Shown one piece after another: positions 1 to 7,751 of a stretch of DNA of 64,000 nucleotides. The stretch comes from Stella humosa. Its GTDB lineage: Bacteria > Pseudomonadota > Alphaproteobacteria > ATCC43930 > Allostellaceae. Where the stretch lies: the NCBI RefSeq assembly GCF_006738645.1, contig NZ_AP019700.1, positions 4,632,001-4,696,000 on the forward strand. The letters are read 5' to 3'. A program made the position numbers and the translations under genes. How positions within the stretch are numbered: position 1 is the first letter of the stretch; every line of letters starts with the position of its first letter. The notes beneath the pieces are model-generated. The model worked only from the letters and a program-made list of their open reading frames with translations. It was not told where the DNA came from and did no database searches.

Positions 1-1084
1 GGGCCGACGCCAGCCCGGCCTGGCTGCCGAACGGCTGCAGGGCCATCGCCGTCGACAGCGGATTCGCCAACCCCATGCCGAAGAGGAAGATGGCGATCGC
101 CAGCACATAGGCCGGCATGGCCACCGGTCCGGCCGCCCCCAGCGCCGCCAGCAGGCTGCCGCCCAGCAGCGCGATCGCCACACCGAGTGCGGCTGCCCGG
201 CACAGGCCGAGACGCCTGGCCACCCGCGGGGCGGCCAGGCCGGCGCCGAAGACCATGAAGACGCTGGCCGCGAAGAACAGGCCAAGCTGCGTCGCCGTCA
301 GCCCGTAGCCTTGCATCAGGATCGCGGGCGAGGCCGCGAACATGCCGTAGAGCCCGCCGCTCACGAGGCCGACCGCCAGCGCCGGCAGCACGAAGCGGCG
401 GTCGCCGGCGAGCCCAAAATAGCCGCGCAGGATCGCCGGCACCGCGATCGGCCGGCGGCGGGCCGGCGGGTGCGTCTCACCGACCTGGGTGGCGTAAAGC
501 AGGCCCGCGACGATGCCGGCCAGCCCCACCAGCACGAAGGCGGCACGCCAGCCGAGCCACTGGTCGAGGGCGCTGCCCAGCAGGGGCGAGAAGCCGGGAG
601 CGGCCGCCATCGCCACCATGGTCAACGACAGGACGCGGGCCAGCGCCTCGCCCTCGAAGAGGTCGCGGGCAATGGCGCGCGACAGCACCGAGGCCGTGCA
701 CACGCCCAGCGCCTGCACGACCCGGCCGGCCACCAGCGTGCCGAGGTCGTCGGCCACCGCGCAGAGCAGGCTACCGGCCAGGAACACGACCATGCCGCCC
801 AGTACGACGTTGCGCCGACCCATTCGGTCGGACAGCGGCCCGACGACGAGCTGACCCAGGGCAAAGACGAAGAAAAAGGCGCTGAGCGTCACCCCAAGCC
901 GGGGCGTCGCCACGCCCAGCGTGGCCGCGATGCCGGGAAAGGACGGCAGGATGATGTTGGTGGACAATGCGGCCAGCGCCGCCAGGCCGCCCAGCACCGC
1001 CAGCAGGCCGGGGGTCGGCAGGCGCGCGGTGGCGACCGGAGCCGCTGCGGCGAGCGGGATGCGATCGGGGGTCGTATCGGTCAT
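1..1084 (-). CDS. Bcr/CflA-type MFS drug efflux transporter (3' end cut by window)
   Basis: Inner-membrane proton-driven exporter of the major facilitator superfamily, probably moving drugs or other small toxic molecules out of the cell. Translation shows a run of hydrophobic helices and, between helices 2 and 3, the MFS motif A as GPLSDRMGRR, with the drug:H+ antiporter-1 look of Bcr/CflA proteins. The ATG at 1084 is preceded by a strong AGGAGGG ribosome site. About 361 codons are present and the gene runs off the left edge, so the last helix or so is missing. It points the same way as the downstream-oriented thiolase gene but is separated from it by about 85 bases. Substrate unknown. Confidence 0.85.
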   Translation of the reverse strand, partial: MTDTTPDRIPLAAAAPVATARLPTPGLLAVLGGLAALAALSTNIILPSFPGIAATLGVATPRLGVTLSAFFFVFALGQLVVGPLSDRMGRRNVVLGGMVVFLAGSLLCAVADDLGTLVAGRVVQALGVCTASVLSRAIARDLFEGEALARVLSLTMVAMAAAPGFSPLLGSALDQWLGWRAAFVLVGLAGIVAGLLYATQVGETHPPARRRPIAVPAILRGYFGLAGDRRFVLPALAVGLVSGGLYGMFAASPAILMQGYGLTATQLGLFFAASVFMVFGAGLAAPRVARRLGLCRAAALGVAIALLGGSLLAALGAAGPVAMPAYVLAIAIFLFGMGLANPLSTAMALQPFGSQAGLASA

Positions 1085-1169
1085 CGGGGCGGCCCTCCTG
1101 GGCCGGTGTTCGACTGGGTTGGAAGCCGGGTCTGGACGGATGGTCCGCCCGGTCGATCAGCCCGCTAGA

Positions 1170-2360
1170 TCAGTCCGGGCGCTCGACCGCGATCGCCGTC
1201 GCCTCGCCGCCGCCGATGCAGAGTGCCGCCACCCCGCGCTTCAGCCCGCGCCGTTGCAGGGCGTGCAGCAGCGTGACGACGAGGCGCGCGCCGGTGGCCC
1301 CGATCGGGTGGCCCAGGGCGCAGGCGCCGCCATGGACGTTCAGGCGGTCGCGGGCGATGCCGAGATCGCGGGCGGCCGCCATCGGCACGACGGCGAAGGC
1401 CTCGTTGATCTCGAACAGGTCGACATCGTCCACCGTCCAGCCCGTGCGCTCCAGCAGGCGGGCGATGGCCGGAATGGGCGCGGTGGTGTACCAGGCCGGC
1501 GCCTGGGAATGGGCGGCATGGCCGCGGATTTCCGCCAGGATCGGCAGGCCGCGTGCCTGGGCGACCGAGCGACGGGTCAGGACCAGGGCGGCAGCACCAT
1601 CGGCGTTGGCCGATGCGCTGGCCGCCGTGATCGTGCCGTCGGCGCGGAAGGCTGGCTTCAGGCTGGCGATACGCTCGGGCTGGACCTTCAGCGGGTGTTC
1701 GTCGGTGTCGACGATGCGGGCGCCGCCCTTGGCCGGCACGGCGACCGGCGCGATCTCCGCCGCGAAGGCGCCCTCGGCGATGGCGGCCCGGGCCCGCATC
1801 AGCGTCTCGACGGCGTAGGCATCCTGCACGTCGCGGCCGAAGCCGTAGGCGGCAGCCGCCGCCTCGCCGAAGTCGCCCATGGGCCGGCCGGGCTCGTAGG
1901 CGTCCTCCAGCCCGTCCAGCATCATGTGGTCGAAGACGCGGTCATGGCCGACGCGATAGCCCGCGCGCGCCTTGGCCAGCAGGTAGGGGGCGTTCGACAT
2001 CGATTCCATGCCGCCCGCCACGACGATGCCGGCCGACCCGGCCAGCAGCAGGTCGTGGCCCAGCATCGCCGCCTTCATGCCCGAGCCGCAGACCTTGTTC
2101 ACCGTGGTGGCGCCGACCGCATCGGGCAGGCCGGCGCCGCGGGCGGCCTGGCGGGCGGGCGCCTGCCCCTGCCCCGCCGGCAGCACGCAGCCCATCAGCA
2201 CCTCGTCCACCGCGTCGCCCGGCAGGGTCGCCCGCTCCAGCGCCGCGCGGATGACGTGGGCACCCAGCGCCGGTGCCGCCAGCGGCGCCAGATCGCCCAG
2301 GAAGCGGCCGAGCGGCGTGCGCACGGCAGAGACGATGACGACCGGGTCGAGGCTGGGCAT
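1170..2360 (-). CDS. Acetyl-CoA acetyltransferase (thiolase)
   Basis: Condenses or cleaves acyl-CoA with acetyl-CoA in fatty-acid, acetoacetate or polyhydroxyalkanoate metabolism. The 396-residue length is standard for thiolases. The nucleophilic cysteine is C91 in NKVCGSGMKA; NEAFA, the GGACALGHPIGATG histidine motif near residue 350 and the C-terminal CIGGGE cysteine motif are all present, so the enzyme looks intact. GGAG lies 8 bases before the ATG. It is transcribed divergently from a TetR-family gene, and the shared 103-bp gap contains inverted repeats, which suggests control by that regulator. Biosynthetic versus degradative role cannot be decided from sequence. Confidence 0.93.
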   Translation of the reverse strand: MPSLDPVVIVSAVRTPLGRFLGDLAPLAAPALGAHVIRAALERATLPGDAVDEVLMGCVLPAGQGQAPARQAARGAGLPDAVGATTVNKVCGSGMKAAMLGHDLLLAGSAGIVVAGGMESMSNAPYLLAKARAGYRVGHDRVFDHMMLDGLEDAYEPGRPMGDFGEAAAAAYGFGRDVQDAYAVETLMRARAAIAEGAFAAEIAPVAVPAKGGARIVDTDEHPLKVQPERIASLKPAFRADGTITAASASANADGAAALVLTRRSVAQARGLPILAEIRGHAAHSQAPAWYTTAPIPAIARLLERTGWTVDDVDLFEINEAFAVVPMAAARDLGIARDRLNVHGGACALGHPIGATGARLVVTLLHALQRRGLKRGVAALCIGGGEATAIAVERPD

Positions 2361-2375
2361 GGCGGGCTCCGTTAC

Positions 2376-2419
2376 ATGACGATCATCATGAATATTGCGA
2401 CATAGATGTCGTCCGTCAT
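2376..2419. promoter_or_regulatory. Inverted repeats in the thiolase/tetR divergent promoter region
   Basis: The 103-bp gap between the thiolase and the TetR gene contains a 6-bp-arm palindrome, CGACAT-AG-ATGTCG (2398-2411), and an outer pair ATGACG (2376-2381) and CGTCAT (2414-2419). Such palindromes between a TetR gene and a divergent target are typical operators. This is inference; no -35/-10 pair was assigned. Confidence 0.4.
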
Positions 2420-2463
2420 ATAAAGGTCAAGGAGATTTCCATGACGGGAAGCGCAAGGCTGCC

Positions 2464-3045
2464 ATGCGGGTGACGAAGGAACAGGCGGCACGGAACCGTG
2501 ACCGCATCGTCGAGGTGGCGGGCGAACTGTTCCGCCGGCACGGCTTCGACGGCATTGGCATCGCCGATGTGATGAAGGCGGCCGGCCTGACCCATGGCGG
2601 CTTCTACGGTCATTTCGCGTCCAAGGAGGACCTGGCGGCCCAGGCCAGCGCCGCCGCCCTGGAGGCGGGCCGGGCACGCTGGCAACGCCTGGGCGAGAAG
2701 GCCGGCGACGGCGCCTTCTCTGCCTTCGTGGAGCGCTACCTGTCGCCCATCCATCGCGACGCGCCGGAGCGGGGCTGCGTCCTGGCGGCGCTGGGCGCGG
2801 AATCCGCCCGCCAGCCCGGGCCGGTGCGGGACGCCGCCGCCTCCGGCATCGACCGCCTGGCCGACGTCGTGGCCGGCATGCTGCCCGCCGCCGCGCCGGC
2901 AGAGCGGCGCCGCCACGCGCTGGCCGTGCTGGCGCAGATGGTCGGCGCCATGGTGCTGGCACGCGCAGCCGGCGATAGCGAGTTGTCGGACGAGATATTG
3001 GCAGCCGCGCGGGCGGCCCTGGAGCCCCAGGCCGACCGAGCCTAG
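2464..3045 (+). CDS. TetR/AcrR family transcriptional regulator
   Basis: One-component ligand-responsive repressor of 193 residues. The N-terminal 60 residues carry the TetR helix-turn-helix: an AARNRDRIVEVAGELFRRHG first helix region, then GIADVMKAAGLTHGGFYGHF and SKEDL, a very typical family signature. The C-terminal half is the variable ligand-binding and dimer domain, with RGCVLAALGAES resembling regulators of acyl-CoA or electrophile response. The ATG at 2464 was chosen because the conserved domain begins there; an upstream in-frame ATG at 2395 would add a non-conserved leader running through the palindromes. The divergent thiolase is the likely target. Ligand unknown. Confidence 0.9.
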   Translation: MRVTKEQAARNRDRIVEVAGELFRRHGFDGIGIADVMKAAGLTHGGFYGHFASKEDLAAQASAAALEAGRARWQRLGEKAGDGAFSAFVERYLSPIHRDAPERGCVLAALGAESARQPGPVRDAAASGIDRLADVVAGMLPAAAPAERRRHALAVLAQMVGAMVLARAAGDSELSDEILAAARAALEPQADRA

Positions 3046-3212
3046 TCCACACGGGGCCGACGCAACCACCAATCTGCCGCATGACGGCAGGCCGGAATGG
3101 GGTATGCCAGGCGCGTACCGCATGGGGAGCCTGCTTGACGATGCGCGATGTCCACGGCGAAGGGCCGGTTGACGGGCTTCCGACCCGGCCGAGCAGCGGC
3201 AGACGGCCCACC

Positions 3213-4349
3213 ATGCAGGGCATCGCAGCGTGGCTGCGGCGCGGACTGCCCGTGCTTGCGATGATCTTGCTGATCGGCTGCACGTCGCGACCGGACATGG
3301 ACATCCTGGCCGCGTCACCCGGCGCCAAGGCGGACGCCAAGGCACTGGCGGTCTACGTCGCCACCACCCGGCAACGCCAGTCACCCGACCGCAACGACTT
3401 CACCAACCGCCGGTCCGGCGCGTTGAACTACGCCCAGTATTCGATCTCCGTCCCGCCATCCCATGTCCCGGGCCGGATCGAGTGGCCAGGCACCCCCGCC
3501 GACCCGGCGACCGCATTCACGCCGGTCGGCGACCGCGTGTTGACCCAGGCTGCATTTGAGGCGGCACTCGCCGGACGCGGCTGTGGTGCGGCTGGCGCCA
3601 CCACCGCCGTCTTCGTCCATGGCTACAACACCAACTTCCCGGAGGCGCTGTTCCGGCTGGTGCAGATCACCGCCGACACCGACCCGCGCACCATCCCGAT
3701 CCTGTTCGCCTGGCCGTCCGATGCCTCGGCGCTCGCCTATGTCGCCGACCAGGACTCGGCCATGTACTCGCGCGACTACCTGGCGGATTTCCTGGTGCGC
3801 CTGACCCGGCTGTGCCCGGAGGGCGGCATCACGCTGGTCGGCCACAGCATGGGCGGCTGGCTCACCGTGGAGGCGCTGCGGCAGTTGCGCCTGGCCGGGC
3901 ACGACGCGGTGCTGCGGCGCCTGCGGGTGGCGCTCGCCTCACCCGACATCGACGTCGAGGTGTTCCGCACCCAGATGAAGGTGATCGGCCCGCTGACGCC
4001 GCCAATGATCGTGCTGGTGTCGCGCGACGACCGCGCGCTCTCTGTCTCCAGCCGGCTGGCCGGCGCCCGCCAGCGGCTGGGCCGCATCGACGTGGCCGAC
4101 CCGGAGGTGCAGGAGGCAGCCCGGGCCGCCAACCTCAACATCGTCGACATCTCCGACCTGGAAGCCTCCGACGGCTTCAACCACGACCGCTACGTCGTCT
4201 TCGCCGGGGTCTATGCCAAGCTGGCGGCCAGGGGGGCCGTCACCCCCGGACAGGGCTTGCGCCAGGCCGGCGCCTTCGTTTTCCGCACTGTCGGCACCGC
4301 CCTGTCCAGCCCATTCGTGCTGGCAGGACGGGCGCTGTCGCCGGAGTGA
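3213..4349 (+). CDS. Lipoprotein alpha/beta hydrolase (DUF900 family)
   Basis: Probable esterase or lipase-like hydrolase anchored to a membrane as a lipoprotein. Starting at the ATG at 3213, the first 22 residues form a lipoprotein signal (WLRRGLPVLAMILLIGC) with C23 as the lipidation site; longer upstream starts would bury it. The core shows VFVHGYNTNF (oxyanion-hole region) and the nucleophile elbow GHSMGG, plus a late FNHDRYV histidine, as in the DUF900/COG4782 family. 378 residues. It stands alone between the TetR gene and the convergent ParDE pair. Substrate unknown. Confidence 0.82.
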   Translation: MQGIAAWLRRGLPVLAMILLIGCTSRPDMDILAASPGAKADAKALAVYVATTRQRQSPDRNDFTNRRSGALNYAQYSISVPPSHVPGRIEWPGTPADPATAFTPVGDRVLTQAAFEAALAGRGCGAAGATTAVFVHGYNTNFPEALFRLVQITADTDPRTIPILFAWPSDASALAYVADQDSAMYSRDYLADFLVRLTRLCPEGGITLVGHSMGGWLTVEALRQLRLAGHDAVLRRLRVALASPDIDVEVFRTQMKVIGPLTPPMIVLVSRDDRALSVSSRLAGARQRLGRIDVADPEVQEAARAANLNIVDISDLEASDGFNHDRYVVFAGVYAKLAARGAVTPGQGLRQAGAFVFRTVGTALSSPFVLAGRALSPE

Positions 4350-4360
4350 CGGGAGGCGGT

Positions 4361-4681
4361 TTAGAGTTCCGCAGCTCGGAGAATCGAGAGCCAGTCCTGC
4401 CGACCACCCAGCAGACGGATGACGACCACAGGGTGCGAATCTGCCGTGTAAACGATCAGGTGGCGCTGATAGGTGTGAACGCGAACGGGCGGGTCAAACT
4501 CGTCCAGCCGTCGGGAAAGCGACGGCATGGTAGCGATCATCTCGAGCGTGTGGACGAGGCCGTCGACATATCGGTCCGCCTGCTCGATCGACCATGTCTC
4601 GGCGGTGTACCGCCATATCTCGTCAAGGTCCGCGAGCGCCCTGGGAGAAAGCCGGTACTCTCCCCGGTCACCGGAGGCCAT
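4361..4681 (-). CDS. parE: ParE-type toxin (RelE/ParE superfamily)
   Basis: Toxin half of a type II toxin-antitoxin pair, 106 residues. It has the ParE order of elements: SPRALADLDEIWRYTAETW at the N-terminus, a central helix, then the strand pair VRVHTYQRHLIVYTA and a terminal VVVIRLLGGRQDW. ParE family toxins usually poison DNA gyrase. The start at 4681 overlaps the end of the upstream antitoxin gene by 14 bases, the usual coupling. It lies on the chromosome side of the nearby island attachment site, not inside the island. Confidence 0.88.
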   Translation of the reverse strand: MASGDRGEYRLSPRALADLDEIWRYTAETWSIEQADRYVDGLVHTLEMIATMPSLSRRLDEFDPPVRVHTYQRHLIVYTADSHPVVVIRLLGGRQDWLSILRAAEL

Positions 4682-4913
4682 GAAGATCGCGCATCCGCGA
4701 TTTAAAGACAGCCGAGTCGAAGGTCACGGGTTCGCCGCTGTGCACGCCTTCGGTGATTGCAGCTTGCAGGACAGCGATGGCCTGCTTGCGCTCCTGATCT
4801 CGCCGTATGAGGTCTCGGACATAGTCGCTGGCATTGCCATAGCGACCACCCTCGGCCTGGCTTTCGACCCAAGCCTTCATCGCATCCGGCAGGGAGACAT
4901 TCATCGTTGCCAT
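4668..4913 (-). CDS. parD: ParD-type antitoxin (ribbon-helix-helix)
   Basis: Antitoxin half of the pair, 81 residues. The N-terminus MNVSLPDAMKAWVESQ followed by GRYGNASDYVRDLIRRDQ is the ParD ribbon-helix-helix DNA-binding fold; the C-terminal half would wrap the toxin. The ATG at 4913 has a near-perfect GGGAGGAG ribosome site six bases upstream, so the longer frame that continues toward 5159 is not used. The protein should bind its own promoter just upstream (4914-4960). The pair sits about 200 bases from the island's left attachment repeat. Confidence 0.88.
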   Translation of the reverse strand: MATMNVSLPDAMKAWVESQAEGGRYGNASDYVRDLIRRDQERKQAIAVLQAAITEGVHSGEPVTFDSAVFKSRMRDLHGLR

Positions 4914-5109
4914 GGCTGATCTCCTCCCGGTGGAGCTTATCGGCCGTTGGCAAACCCTGTCAAAAAACATTGAAAGCAGCCGACATGCGGGCCGATTGCA
5001 GCCCGCCATGGGACTTGTATCACTACCGGATGTGCCGCCTCGGTGACAGACGCATACCAGAAAGCGATCGACCGATAAGGTCGTCATCCAAGCATGTGAA
5101 ACACTTGGA

Positions 5110-5159
5110 GAAACTGGAGCGGGCGAGGCGATTCGAACGCCCGACCCCAACCTTGGCAA
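5110..5159 (-). repeat. Left attachment repeat (displaced 3' end of tRNA-Gly)
   Basis: These 50 bases are identical to 21762-21811. Positions 5115-5159 match the 3' 45 bases of tRNA-Gly, including CCA, the T arm and the anticodon, then the match stops abruptly. This is the original chromosomal 3' end, cut off from its 5' half when the island inserted and supplied its own copy. Confidence 0.9.
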
Positions 5160-5280
5160 TAATGGGGTCGGGGGCTTTCCCGAATTTTCCCGAGATGGCG
5201 CACCATACCTAATCCGTTGATTTTCCTGCGATCATTCTTTTCTCGTGATGGCGCGAGATTGACAGGATTGGGCTCGGTTT

Positions 5281-5324
5281 GCTTCCATCTGCTTCCGCCC
5301 TGCTTCCGCGGCTCCGGCGGAAGC
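5281..5324. repeat. GCTTCC repeat cluster near left att (candidate integrase arm sites)
   Basis: GCTTCC occurs at 5281, 5291 and 5302 (10-11 bp spacing, one DNA turn) and inverted at 5319-5324. The 20 bases at 5290-5309 recur exactly at 21681-21700 beside the right attachment site. Repeats shared by both att arms at helical spacing are what arm-type integrase binding sites look like; function is inferred. Confidence 0.55.
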
Positions 5325-5338
5325 AATTTGGTAGAGCC

Positions 5339-6589
5339 ATGCCGAAGATCACCAAGCGTATCGTCGACGCCCTGGCCCCGGACCCCGCCGGCCGCGAAGT
5401 GGCGATATGGGACACCGAGCTGAAGGGCTTCGGCGTCCGCATGATGCCGAGCGGTATCGCCTCATTCTTCGTCTACTACCGCACCGCCGAAAACCGGCAG
5501 CGCAAGCTGGTGCTGGGGCGGGTCGGCACCCTCACGCCGGAGGAAGCGCGGCACCAGGCCCGCCTGAAGCTGGCGGAGGCGTCGAAGGGTGCCGACCCCT
5601 CAGCCGAACGGCACAAGGTCCGCCGCTCGATCACCGTCACGGAGCTATGCGACCTCTACCTGGCCGACGCCGCAGCCCGCATCAAGGCGTCGACCCTGGC
5701 GATGGATCGCAGCCGCATTGAACGCCACGTCAAGCCGCTCATCGGGCGACATACCGTCCTGGCGCTGACCTCCGAGGACGTGGCGAAGCTTCAGGCCGAT
5801 GTCATCGCCGGCCGGACGGCAGCAAAGCGCGACGGCCGCGGCGGCGTGACGAGCGGGGGCAAGGGGGTCGCGTCCCGCACCGTCGGCATGCTGGGCACCA
5901 TCCTGGAGTTCGCCAGGAAGCGGAAGATCGTGAAGGAGAACGTCGCCCGCGGGATCGAGCGGCCGGCGGACGGGAAGCAAAAGCGGTTCCTGTCGACGAA
6001 GGAGATGGCCGCGCTGGGCAAGGCCATGGTCGCGGCCGTGGCCGATGGCGAGACCGATACGGGCATCGCGGCCGTCCGCTTCCTCCTCCTCAGCGGCTGC
6101 CGCCGCATGGAAGCATTGGCCCTGCCCATGGAGATCGTCGACCGCCAGGCCGGATGCATTCGCTTCAAGGACACGAAGAGCGGCGCACAGATCCGCCCGA
6201 TCGGCAGCAAGGCATTCGCCGCCCTTGACCTGGTCGGCCACCGCAACGGCTGGGCGTTCCCGGCGGCCCGCGGCAAGGGCCATTTCATCGGCCTGCCGAA
6301 GGTGCTGGATCGCCTATGCAGGCGGGCCAAGCTGTCGGACGTGACGGTTCACGTCCTGCGGCACAGTTTCGCCGCCACGGCTGCCGAGATGGGCTTCTCT
6401 GAGCTGACCATCGCCGGCCTGCTCGGCCACACCGTGTCGGGCGTGACCGCCCGCTATGCCCACGTCCCGGATAGCGCCCTGGTCATCGCTGCAGAACGGG
6501 TGTCAGCCCGCATCGCAACGGCCCTCGATGGTGAGAAGGAAGGGGCGAAGGTGGTGCAGATGCCGCGGCGGGCGCGGGCAAAACCGTAA
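5339..6589 (+). CDS. int: Tyrosine-type site-specific integrase
   Basis: Recombinase that inserts and excises the island at tRNA-Gly. 416 residues from the ATG at 5339 (MPKITKR), where family homology should begin. The N-terminal 90 residues form the DUF4102 arm-binding domain (WDTELKGFGVR, FFVYYR), a core-binding SAM-like domain spans roughly 95-200, and the C-terminal catalytic domain has all residues in place: R255 (SGCRRMEAL), K280, H338 and R341 (HVLRH), H364 (LLGHTVSG) and the nucleophile Y373 (ARYAH). P4/P22-like integrases of this kind commonly target the 3' end of tRNA genes, which is what is seen. It is transcribed inward from the left att site, and lies beside the repeats at 5281-5324 that it probably binds. 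Confidence 0.95.
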   Translation: MPKITKRIVDALAPDPAGREVAIWDTELKGFGVRMMPSGIASFFVYYRTAENRQRKLVLGRVGTLTPEEARHQARLKLAEASKGADPSAERHKVRRSITVTELCDLYLADAAARIKASTLAMDRSRIERHVKPLIGRHTVLALTSEDVAKLQADVIAGRTAAKRDGRGGVTSGGKGVASRTVGMLGTILEFARKRKIVKENVARGIERPADGKQKRFLSTKEMAALGKAMVAAVADGETDTGIAAVRFLLLSGCRRMEALALPMEIVDRQAGCIRFKDTKSGAQIRPIGSKAFAALDLVGHRNGWAFPAARGKGHFIGLPKVLDRLCRRAKLSDVTVHVLRHSFAATAAEMGFSELTIAGLLGHTVSGVTARYAHVPDSALVIAAERVSARIATALDGEKEGAKVVQMPRRARAKP

Positions 6590-6641
6590 CCACATCCGCG
6601 CGGCGGGGTATTGAAGCGGGCTGTGGCGCTAGAGGCGGCTG

Positions 6642-6668
6642 CGCCAATAGTGCCAATAGTGCCGATAG
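6642..6668 (-). repeat. Three-unit array of a 9-bp repeat (CTATTGGCA family)
   Basis: In the 204-bp gap after the integrase, reading the minus strand, three consecutive 9-mers occur: CTATCGGCA, CTATTGGCA, CTATTGGCG. The same unit appears twice more as three-unit arrays inside the gene at 14465-14986. The rest of 6590-6793 contains nothing I recognise. An iteron or regulator-binding role is possible but unproven. Confidence 0.6.
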
Positions 6669-6793
6669 GTCGGCCCGCGTCCGCCATCGCCATATGAGAG
6701 GGAGAGAAGCAGGCTATCCAGCCCTTTAACTGAGACTATCAAGCTTGGCCGTCTAGCAGCGAAATCGTGTAAAATCGGAAGGCCGCAACCCCG

Positions 6794-7684
6794 ATGGACC
6801 CCATGCCGATTCCGCTCTCTGCAACTCCTATCTCCCTGAAACAGTTTCTTGAGTCAGTGCCGCCAGGCGTGGAGCAGCGAATTGCACAGTTGGCGCTTGA
6901 GACTGGGTCAGTACTTTCAGCAAAGAAACAGTACTCCCTCAACATAGAGGATATTTCTCTGCATTGCGACAATGAAGCGTGCGGAGGCTTGCGCAATTTT
7001 CGATATTCTGACTCGACAATCGATGTTCAAGCTCGCTCGCGCCGATACTTATTTTTACGCTTTACATGTGCCAATTGCCAAAAAACCGGTAAATTGTACG
7101 CCTTGTCGATACAAATTAGCGATATTGCCACTGATGGATTTGTCGAGAAGTTGGGGGAACGACCGCAATTTGGCGACCGCCTTCCTTCGCGCTTAATGGA
7201 AATGATTGGTCCTGACAGAGACCTCTTCCTTAAAGGTCGTAGGTGCGAATCCCAAGGTCTAGGTGTCGGTGCTTTTAGCTATTACCGGCGCGTCGTCGAG
7301 GCACAAAAAGATCGAATCCTTGACCGATTAATTTCCGCCTTAGAGCGACTAAATGCAGACGAATCCGCCATTGCCGAAATTCGCGACATCAAACTACAGC
7401 CGCAGTTTTCTCAAGCAATTTCTGAGATAAAGTCCGCCCTTCCTGACCGGCTTCTCATAAACGGACAGAACCCATACTTGGTATTGCATGGAGCCCTTAG
7501 CGCTGGACTGCACAATGAAACCGATGAAAATTGTCTGGAAGTCGCCCAAGCAGTACGAAGAGTGCTCATAGAATTTTCGGAGCGGTTGAGCTTAGCGTTA
7601 AAAGACCAAGCTGAACTAGATAAGTCGGTCGAACTCTTGACGCTGCGCGGAAGACGTCCCGCCCTTTCTAAGAAAGACTCGTAG
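6794..7684 (+). CDS. Unknown zinc-ribbon protein, AT-richer cargo gene of the island
   Basis: A 296-residue protein I do not recognise. Seen: C58/C63 and C92/C95 (CDNEAC and CANC) make a likely zinc ribbon in the first third; the C-terminal 140 residues are helical, with YYRRVVEAQKDRILDRLI and LHGALSAGLHNETDENCLE, loosely recalling the helical DUF4145-type domains seen in some defence and restriction-linked proteins. Base use is visibly AT-richer than its neighbours, a sign of separate acquisition. The ATG at 6794 or 6803 could be the start. It lies between the integrase and the regulator, the position where phage satellites usually carry cargo, so an anti-phage or host-fitness role is a reasonable guess but not shown. 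Confidence 0.7.
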   Translation: MDPMPIPLSATPISLKQFLESVPPGVEQRIAQLALETGSVLSAKKQYSLNIEDISLHCDNEACGGLRNFRYSDSTIDVQARSRRYLFLRFTCANCQKTGKLYALSIQISDIATDGFVEKLGERPQFGDRLPSRLMEMIGPDRDLFLKGRRCESQGLGVGAFSYYRRVVEAQKDRILDRLISALERLNADESAIAEIRDIKLQPQFSQAISEIKSALPDRLLINGQNPYLVLHGALSAGLHNETDENCLEVAQAVRRVLIEFSERLSLALKDQAELDKSVELLTLRGRRPALSKKDS

Positions 7685-7751
7685 ACGGCTGCAATATCGG
7701 ATGGTTGGACGCTTCGATAGAGATCGAACAGGTCGCGTTTAGCGTTGCGCT

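Larger units (their letters stand above)
4914..5338. other. 425-bp gene-free stretch: parD promoter side, left att site, integrase leader
   Basis: No convincing protein gene lies here. From left to right it holds the parD upstream region, the chromosomal 3' tRNA-Gly remnant that forms the left attachment repeat (5110-5159), the start of the island (from 5160), and a cluster of GCTTCC repeats (5281-5324) just before the integrase start codon. The integrase promoter must lie between about 5160 and 5330, but I see no clear -35/-10 pair. Confidence 0.7.

Noticed and set aside
5115-5159. A second tRNA-Gly gene
   Set aside because: Only the 3' half is present; the sequence diverges right after the anticodon and no acceptor-stem partner exists. 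It is the att remnant.
6454-6693. Minus-strand frame with RPIGTIGTIG after the integrase
   Set aside because: It overlaps the conserved end of the integrase in antisense and has no ribosome site; the GTI repeat only reflects the 9-bp DNA repeat reported separately.
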